From Macrotrachela quadricornifera (lineage: Eukaryota; Rotifera; Eurotatoria; Philodinida; Philodinidae), in contig JAJEKB010001368.1 of assembly GCA_022393335.1 (NCBI GenBank), positions 54,234 to 118,233 of the forward strand: DNA of 64,000 nucleotides. Direction: 5' to 3'. The translations under genes and the position numbers were made by a program. The first letter of the stretch is position 1; the number at the start of each line of letters is the position of its first letter. The notes below the pieces were generated by a model that was given only the letters and a program-made list of their open reading frames with translations, did no database searches and was not told the DNA's origin. Shown here piece after piece: positions 56,144-64,000 of this stretch.

Positions 56144-57739
56144 CTGTTTAAAATAAAACATTAAATATTCGAGGATACATTTATTTTAATAAATGAAATC
56201 GATTGGATAAGACTTTCGACTTATCTAATTAATATAGAAAGTATATCACCCAGTAAAACCTGAGAGTTAGAGAAACGCGTGTATTTTCAAAAATTTCTTA
56301 AAACCTGCATCGACACGCAAAACATTTTTTAAATCAGCATAGGGCATGCATTATCATGCAAGTTATATGAAAATTTTCACTTTTTGCATGTAAATACAAA
56401 ACATAAATACACGCGTGAAGTTGCTTTTTGAAAGTACATGAACGGAAACAAATTTTGAAATTTTTTAGTAAAACATGCGAGATAGTACATGAAATCTACT
56501 TATGCAGATACTCGCATGCGCTTCTCTCGCATGTTCATAAAAAAATATGTCTTACATGAAAATGCCAAAACGTTATCTGCGTGTACTTGCAAAAATAGTG
56601 AGATATTCTCTAAAATCTATATGTTAACGCAAAAGAAATGTATTTACGAAAACTAATACTGAATCGATTCTGCGTTGACATTCGAAGTTTTCCTACTTTA
56701 TACACCACATACCCCTTCTTGCAAGAATTTAGTTTCTCTATCGAAGCGTATTTATTTATATTCTATAAAAGTTGGCACGATTTTCTCATAGCTATATTAT
56801 ATTTATTTAAAAAACTTCTTCACTTTTTAAAATTTTTTATTAGTGTTGGACTCAAGTGTGAAAGAAATAAAATCAGATTTTTTGATTGATTAATTACATT
56901 AGTCTTTTGTTTTTTTAAATTTGAAATCAATTGATTTCAAATTTAAAAAATCAAAAGATTAAAAATATCTGATTTCAGATGTTCCATCTTTGAATTGACG
57001 TTTTGAGCAGCAAAGATTAAAAATTTGATGAGACATTTTTTATTTTTCTCATATATTTAGTTAAGTTAATTTTTGTCTAATTGAACTAATTTTTTTGGTT
57101 TAAGATTGATTCTAATCATAAAAAATCTATTTTTCCCCCGTTAGTTAGATTTTATGCACATATATATATAGTAGTTATCGGATGATCATTATAAACTCAA
57201 TTTTGATTATATTTCCTAATGTAAGTAAATGATCGAATAGTTGCAACAGCTCGTCTTATAAAATAAAGTAAGTATGTTCGAATCTTGTCTCTGGAAAAAA
57301 ATTATGCGTGTTCATGCATGTTCGCAACATGTACTTCATTTTTGGACCATTATAATATTGTCATGTATGACCTCGCAAGGGAATATACAAAGCGTGTAGA
57401 TGCACAAATTTCCATACATGCACTTGCGAATATAGTAAACTGTGTGACGCGTCCACACGCATGCTATCTCACAATGATGCATGCGTGTACATCTAACGAT
57501 AATATTGCATTTACATGCGTTTTTCAGACTTTTACGTTTGACTGAGTAGTATGAATGTAAGAAGAAGTATGTGATAGTAAATCTAGTCAGTGATGAAAAT
57601 ATCGAGGATTTATCATAATATTATGTGTTAAATTTATATCGAAAGTGTATGAGATCTACATGACAGTTCCAAACACTTAAAAAATATAATTGAGATGCGA
57701 GCGCGATTGTCGTTGAATACTTATTATATTTCTACTCAC
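56144..57739 (-). other. Proposed intron 2 of the adhesion GPCR gene, carrying inserted repeat-like DNA
   Basis: About 56250-57560 is not shared with the other repeat-exon introns and is rich in acatgcatgcg-type words. It contains a near-perfect 60-bp palindrome (56901-56960). The short ORFs (56638, 57285) are not protein-like. Confidence 0.4.
56901..56960. repeat. Near-perfect 60-bp palindrome
   Basis: Centred at 56930/56931. The inner 40 bp (ttttttaaatttgaaatcaa and its exact inverse) are perfect, and the outer 10 on each side are nearly so (agtcttttgt / tcaaaagatt). Confidence 0.85.
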
Positions 57740-58177
57740 TGGTTGTGGTGTCTATGCACGTCTGTGTTATTGTTCCATTAATGCTCATACCAAAAAAATC
57801 TGTCATCGTTGGACCGGATACAACGATCGTGAAATTTCCAGGTACACATGAGGCATATGATGTGCAAACCAAAACGTACTTTGTTTCAGCTTCAAGCGTA
57901 TAAATAATTCGGAACTGTAAAGAGCCATCTGCGTCATCACCGTATACGAGCAGATTACCTAATGGATTTGATGGATCGAAATTATTAATGTATAAATATC
58001 CATAAATATCAAATGAACTTTCGCTTCTGAATGTATATTTGCCTGTTATATTCACAGCTACTTGGATTGCTTCAAAATAATAGATAGCCTCTGGTGATCC
58101 AGGACGGTATCGTGAAAAAGTGGAACTGTTAGAAGTTAATGCACTCGAATAATTCGATGTCACAATATTGCTATTAC
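57740..58177 (-). CDS. Ectodomain repeat exon, copy 1
   Basis: A 438-bp phase 1-1 exon. The domain is almost identical to copy 2; one visible change is YDDDADG to YGDDADG. Its Thr linker is short (IDTTTS). Acceptor ttttaaacag/gtaata, donor acca/gtgagt. Identity with copy 2 extends into both flanking introns for over 50 bp, so the exon was duplicated recently as genomic DNA. Confidence 0.75.
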
Positions 58178-59498
58178 CTGTTTAAAATAAAACATTAAAT
58201 ATTCGAGGATACATTTATTTTAACAAATGAAATCGATTGGATAAGACTTTCGACTTATCTAACTAATATAAAATATATGTCAGTATGAATGTAAGAAGAA
58301 ACATGTGAAAGAAAATCTGGTCAGTGATGAAAATATCGAGAATATATGATGGGATTATGTGTTAAATTAATATCGAAAGTACTTGAGATCTAGATGACCT
58401 TCAAAAAATGCATTTGTGTTGGTATACAATAACTCGGATCTAGAAAGTTATTCCCAAAGGATGACATTCTAGCTACCATATAACATGATTATCTTGAGTC
58501 TTGTAGATTCAATCGATTCCAGCTCTTGGGTTTTTTGCTTATCAACAGAACTGTCCGCTAAAACTATCTGTAAGTATTTTGTCAGCGAATATTCTCTAAT
58601 CTAACTGATGCATTTATCTTGAAATTTTATGTGTGTGAGAAAATACATTCTTTATCGCTTTTACATCGTTCTTTTTGTTGTTTCTCTCTTGATTTTTCTC
58701 TTACAAGTATCTCTTGTATGTTCATTTTATCTATGCAGCGTATGATCATTTGAAAATATTTTGTCTCCATATGAGTACAACTGTGAGACATAAGCTAATA
58801 ATAGGCGAATGACTCTGAACGTTTATGCTAACCATTGACGGTATCTCCAAATGAAATCAAAAAGAGAGAAAAATTTACAGAAATTGTAATAGACCGTGTA
58901 CTTAGGTATGCACCGAACCCAAACTCAGATTCGAGGTTCGGTCCTATACGTTCTGGTTCGGGTTCGGTCCTATACGTTTGGGTTTGGGTTCGGGTGCTAT
59001 CCAACCGATTTAGATAGTGTCGAGTATTTATATAGCTGTCTTAGAGGTTTTGAAGCATATAAAAGATCATGTTAAGCACCGAACGGTTCGGTCAGATTCG
59101 GAGTTCGGGTTCGGGTATTTTTGAACATTGTAAAAATTTTTCTAGGTGAACCATGGGTCTTTAGTTTTTGAATTACTGTCTTCATTGTTTGTAGGTCCTT
59201 CATAGCCAACCATGAAACCATTTCTTTTGGCTTACCATTATCTCTTTTATAAAGTAACTCAAAAATGACTGAACTCAGTACCGAACCCAAACCCGAACCT
59301 GAACCTGAATCCGAACCTGAATCCGAACCCGAACCCGAACCCGAACCCGAACCCGAACCCGAACCCAAACGTTCGGGTTCGGTGCATGTATACGTGTACT
59401 CATGAGCTTGACCGAATTAGTAGAAAAACTTTTCCTGTATTTGCATTGCAATTTGCCGGAAGAGCTCTGTCTTAATCAATACTGTGAATTAGCGTTAC
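58178..59498 (-). other. Proposed intron 1 of the adhesion GPCR gene
   Basis: Minus-strand donor g/gtaacg at 59498 and acceptor tttaaacag ending at 58178. It includes the GGTTCG element. Confidence 0.45.
58907..59389. mobile_element. ~480-bp inverted-end element with GGTTCG minisatellite
   Basis: The ends are tatgcaccgaacccaaac (58907) and the inverse of gttcgggttcggtgcatgta (59371). Inside are hexamer/minisatellite runs of ggttcg/cgaacc (58930-58995, 59084-59115, 59277-59370). The Gly-Ser repeat ORF on the minus strand is simply the satellite in frame. It lies in the first intron of the receptor gene. Confidence 0.6.
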
Positions 59499-59643
59499 CT
59501 TTATTAATTCCAATTGAACTTGTAGTAGTTGAATCTGGGAACCAGTAAGTCGAGGATTTCCACGTCGTATCTGCTTGGAGCCGAAGAGTATAAACAAGCA
59601 ATAATATTAACACGCTTCTTATCATTATATTGACTCTGGACAT
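59499..59643 (-). CDS. Exon 1 of the adhesion GPCR gene: signal peptide
   Basis: From the methionine at 59643 it encodes MSRVNIMIRSVLILLLVYTL and RLQADTTWKSSTYWF, a classical signal peptide (hydrophobic core VLILLLVYTL, likely cleavage after LQA) followed by Ser/Thr-rich sequence. It ends INK in phase 1 before donor gtaacg, matching the phase of the following repeat exons. A longer frame begins at 59721, but its extra N-terminal residues would displace the signal peptide. Confidence 0.65.
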
Positions 59644-62600
59644 ACGTTGAAAAGTTTTGAATACAAAGTAACAATTCAAATGCAAGTTGCTAGTAGATAA
59701 ACTGATAACCAACGTAAGCAAATAAAAAACGACACTGTCTACGATCGAGACAATGTGCCAATTATTTTCATATGATGAATGTGTTCGAGTTGTTTTAACA
59801 TCTTATGAATATTAATAGATCAGAAAATAACTATTCCCAAGTGACAAAAGTACAATGAGTGTACATTTGTTGCTGTATTTCCTACACTTTACTGGAAGAA
59901 CACAACATAATTTATATGAATACGCTCTTAAAAAAGGGTTGAATTGACCGAGAAACATTTGTTTTAGAATACTTTTGCGAAAACTAATTAAACGATGACA
60001 CTTCTGATTTTGGCTCTGCATCTTTGGTGCTATGACTAATAACTATATTTTATTTCAAACAACTGTTTCTTCAGTTGAGGAAAAAAGGATAAACAATACC
60101 AATTGTAGCTATTGATCCGTTATCTCATAACAAAACGATGCATATGTGATTCATTATTCATGTTACACTTCATACATATTTTTTTCTATGTATTTTGAGA
60201 GTGAGTCTCAGATTGCCAAGATCCTATGAATTTCGTGATCCTCGAAAAGATCAGCTCTTGAGGATGAGGGTGAGTTTGAACAAATAGAACACGATGCGTT
60301 TCAAGTGAATTTTACAGCCTCATCAGATGGTTTATAATAATCTGCATAATAGATTAAATAAATTCAATTAAATTTAATAGTCATTAGATTTCTAATGTTA
60401 ATTTAAACTTATATTTTCTAAAGCAGCATATATTCTATAAATTCAAATGGTGAGTTTGAGGGCGAATTTAACAAATAACTACCACAATCCAAGATTTCTC
60501 GCTTGTTAAAGGAGACTTCTATTATATGGTGAAGAATCTGCATAATTTAATCCAATAGCTTAGTAATTTGAAAGAATTCCAAGAAGTCTAAATTGAACAG
60601 AAGGAGATTGTTATATTTTGACTAGGATAAGGTTGGATAATGGTGAATAGAATTATCGCAAAAATTAATAAGTAATTTTGGTGGTATTTATATGATTTAT
60701 TAAGTTGCATGTAGTAATAGAATAAATTTTGATTAAAATCTCTGCCTAGTAAATAATCGACTATATGGTATATGAGATATGTCAATTTTGGGTGTGATTT
60801 TAATTTCGAGAATATTCTGTAGAGTATTCTCACCCGCTTTAGAAAATTACAAATATGACCTTCTCAAAGTGCTTAAAAGGGCACGATAATATATCCAGGT
60901 AGGTCTTAAAAATAACAGGTGCAGCGACCAAGTATACCTGTAAAAGGTAGCAGAAGACAAGGCGAAGCTTCTTCAAAACACCGCAGATACTTCATGCTAC
61001 CTATTCATATTCTCTGTGATGTATAAACATAATGGTTAAATATAGATTCATGGACTCTTGTTTGGGTCACTTCACATGACCGATGATTGTCTATAAACTG
61101 GAAAATCCATTTGCTACCTACGCTAAACTGCTAGAATGCAGGTTTTATTTTTATGAAAAAACCAAAATGTCCTATTTCGCTGAAGTGCTCTAATAGTTCC
61201 GAACACATTGTAGGCAACTATGCCATACTTTCATAAAAGATGTACCAAGCTATTACAACATTTATGAAGCTATGAATAGTCTTGCACAATCTTTCAGATC
61301 GGATCCCAGTTGGTTTGTACAATTTCTAATGTATATCGACTATTGGTTCCATATGAATCCGATCAGTTAGTGGTTGAATTGCAGTACATCAATGAATCTT
61401 TTAAAAAATCTATCTTTGGCTGAATATCCTATTGTGGACTCCAAAAAAAGTCAATTAAGGCATGCAACAAATTGTATCACATAAAGATTTATGATTCAAA
61501 AGTGCTTATTAGTCTTCTTGTTTTCATATGCCTGGTCGAATATAGATAATAGTTAAGAAAAAAAAAGTACTTTTGCAAATATTCGAGCTTAAGTGGAGCT
61601 GCTAAAGGTACTGCTTTTATGCCATATCGCTAAGGCTGCAGACATAAGAATAAACGTATCAGAGTGAAAATGTAAAGATATACGGCTAAATATATGAACT
61701 CATCAAACGAGTACAACTCTAAAGATATAATGATGACGATAAACGTATTGAGTTATAGATTCGAAGCAATAGGTATTCACAAGCACTTTTCAATTATAGT
61801 CATAACAGCTCAGACATTAACAGATACTAAAACTGTATAAGTCCTAGATGATAGTGATAAGAACAGAGTCATCTGATATAAGGAAGTTGTGAACGATTTG
61901 TAGTACAAGTCTAAAACTCGTCATCAGAAAATTGGTATAGAGTGTAGATATTTGGATATGATGATAAGCTTATGATCGTAGAGTCATATACATCGCGTAT
62001 TCTATTAAAAGTACATGGATGAGAGTACCGGTTTAAATGTATAGATGTAAGGATATAGGTATAAGGATTACAGCTTTAAGTGTATAAATGTAAGCCTTTA
62101 TCATAAACGTCATAAATTTGATTATTTACGATATTTAAAAAATAATAGTAGATCAGAAAGAGTGCGACCATCGGATGCTGCTCAAAATGCGACGAGATTA
62201 TGCATACATTATGGGAAGCTGCTCATAGCTTCGTAAATGATGTCATGGTTCGACGTATCTTTTACGAAATCATAGCCACTTTCGTACAGTGCACCTAGAA
62301 ATTGAGAAAGTTCTGCTTGAAAATTACGAAACGATTTTTACGCTCGGAAACTTGAAAGCATTTCGGGAAACAGTGTAAAACCATCAAAGTTTAGTAGAAT
62401 ATCTATTGTTTTTACAATGAGCAAACGATATTGAAGGGAAACACCTGTGGATGTTCACTTGTATATTTCTACTACCATATATGAAACTAAAACTTTTCTT
62501 TGTAACAGAGAGGATGCAGTAAGATAGTCTCTACAAATTAGTATTTTTTTTAAATTTAGCCTATCAACTGTCATAAAAATTATATAAGTAAACCTAGAAG

Positions 62601-63762
62601 TGTATTTCACTAAAGATCAAAACTAATCTTCTATTTTTCGTTCCAAAACAAAGAAAATATTTGATTCAGTATGGTTTAAATGTTTCGTGTTATGAAAAAT
62701 TACTTGAAATTCATTATAAAAATTATTATAAGAAGATGAATACTTGATGTTTGTTTCTTCCTAGTGCATTGCAATAGAATCGAAGAATATTTTCATTCGT
62801 ATAGTTATATTTTGTCTGTAGTGGTGGTGACCACCCGGACAGAATTCATTTTCTTTTCGTAAATCAATAGTCTACGACACGATTTCTCCGAAGTAAGTAT
62901 GTCTGACTTATATAATTATTTATAAAATGAATTCCAAGTAACTTTCCATAATACAAAATGTTGAAATCGTATAGTGAGTCGAATGTTTCCTTTGTTTTGC
63001 GATAAAATGTACAGATTTTTTTTGGATCTTCAGTAAAGTACATATGATTTTGCTTTCCATTTAATTTTTAGGTAAGTTGGAAACCTTAATCAAAAAAAAG
63101 ACTATTACGTAGAGCGAGTTTCATTGCATCATTTTCTCTTAGAGACATATCCCTCTATACATGTTTCAACCAAATTAGGACTAATATTTACTGTAAAATA
63201 TTATGAAAAACTACCAAAGATGAAAAAATTTAACTTGGAATTCATATTGTGTGCGTCTTATTGTTGAAGCTATTTAATTTGATACAGGGAATATTCGTAA
63301 TTAATCGAAGTATCAAAAAGAAAAAGTCTAACAGGAGAAATTGAAGAATACAAAATATTCATATACAATTGTTTTAAAACTATTTTTAAACAAAGTCAAA
63401 TCACAACAAACCTTTTTATTAAAAATATGATTGCTTTGTCAGAGTGAGGCTTATCGTGTCATCAAAATCGCGATTAATCGATGACTTTGCAACAAGCTTT
63501 AATGGTGAGTATTATTTTATAGAAACTAATACTTTATTACTTAGGTTATTATCCACATTAATCCGAGTCCACCATTCTAGTTGCTTAGATAATTGCTGAC
63601 TTTTTTTGCGATTTTTATGACAGGAAATGAGAAAACCATGTACCTCGATCTAACTTTGTCAAATCGACATTAAAATATTTATCTTCTTATTTTTTATAAT
63701 CACTGAATGTTATTTTTTAAAATATACATTCAAAAATGGCCGTCTTATGTTAATTTTTATAG
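59644..63762. other. 4-kb stretch without recognisable genes
   Basis: AT-rich. Short decayed repeats of ataggtataaggat-like words occur near 62035-62095. The ORFs at 59812 and 60588 carry no motif. A good donor-like site, aatg/gtgagt, at 63504 could mark the end of an exon belonging to the edge gene. Confidence 0.4.
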
Positions 63763-64000
63763 ATCTATATCAATAATTACCCATATTGGTACACTTTTTT
63801 CAATGGCTAATAGAATATCTAATCATAATATTTGTCATTTTACATTCATTGCTGCACCTTCAAATACATCTATCGATGTTACTGGCGTTGAACGAACATG
63901 GGAATATCTCAAATTGGAATTTGATCGATACAGCGATGGACTGCCGAGTCAAACTGCTAGATACTATCAAACCTTATATGCAGGACCTAGACTGTTCGCT
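63763..64000 (+). CDS. Partial exon running off the right edge
   Basis: Open from an acceptor-like tttttatag (63762) to the window end. It includes an ATG at 63803 and reads MANRISNHNICHFTFIAAPS, then SIDVTGVERTWEYLKLEFDR, ending YYQTLYAGPRLFA with no stop. The composition is protein-like and less AT-biased than its surroundings. I do not recognise the family, and the true start is unknown. Confidence 0.4.

Noticed and set aside
56250..57560. Inserted transposon in the receptor intron (ends cagtaaaac / gtttgactg)
   Set aside because: Only about 8 of 11 end bases pair; too weak to call boundaries.
59072..59368. Gly-Ser-rich protein on the minus strand
   Set aside because: A hexamer satellite read in frame, inside an inverted-end element in an intron.
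1..64000. tRNA, rRNA or CRISPR arrays
   Set aside because: No clover-leaf consensus, rRNA core or regular spacer array was noticed by eye; a covariance-model scan was not possible.

Overview
This AT-rich 64 kb window is nuclear DNA of an animal, most likely a bdelloid rotifer. The evidence is indirect but consistent. Coding exons are interrupted by GT-AG introns. Several genes belong to families that are expanded in bdelloids: ADP-ribosyltransferase (ART) proteins with TPR or ankyrin parts, ADP-ribosylglycohydrolase, and EGF-like/7TM receptors. The non-coding DNA is full of decayed Tc1/mariner, pogo-like and piggyBac relics, foldback elements and MITEs. Genes of bacterial type sit in the same contig as these animal genes.

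Left part (about 5-26 kb): six enzyme activities of the cytoplasmic stage of bacterial peptidoglycan synthesis. In order they are murE (+), murL (-), a murD that I read as murD2 (-), murC (-), and a murB-murA gene (-). A 57-bp intron fuses MurB in frame to MurA, giving a predicted bifunctional protein of about 807 residues. Together they would convert UDP-GlcNAc to UDP-MurNAc-tripeptide: MurA and MurB make UDP-MurNAc, MurC adds L-Ala, MurD2 adds L-Glu, MurL epimerises it to D-Glu, and MurE adds the third residue. The MurD2/MurL pair means that no free D-glutamate, and so no glutamate racemase, is needed. The genes are far apart, and four of the five have a pyrimidine-rich AG acceptor 0-10 nt before the start codon. 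A decayed second murA copy, cut by a foldback element, lies between murD and murC. I see no murF, ddl, alr, mraY or murG here.

Middle part (26-42 kb): mostly mobile-element debris. It includes a palindromic element carrying nested ~110-bp MITEs, a mariner-like transposase relic, simple repeats, an unidentified pseudogene and an EGF-7TM receptor pseudogene. One intact gene is present, a secreted trypsin/V8-type serine protease (32.9-33.8 kb, -).

Right part (42-60 kb): an ankyrin-ART gene (-) lies head to head with a five-exon gene (+). The predicted 1,216-residue product of that gene strings together ART, a second N-terminal domain plus ART, TPRs, a linker and an ADP-ribosylglycohydrolase, so transferase and hydrolase modules share one chain. 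It is followed by a six-exon gene on the minus strand (59.6 to 50.8 kb) for a predicted adhesion GPCR: a signal peptide, three near-identical ~130-residue ectodomain repeats (one carries an assembly gap), a GPS motif and seven membrane segments. The last 4 kb hold nothing recognisable except an exon-like ORF running off the right edge.
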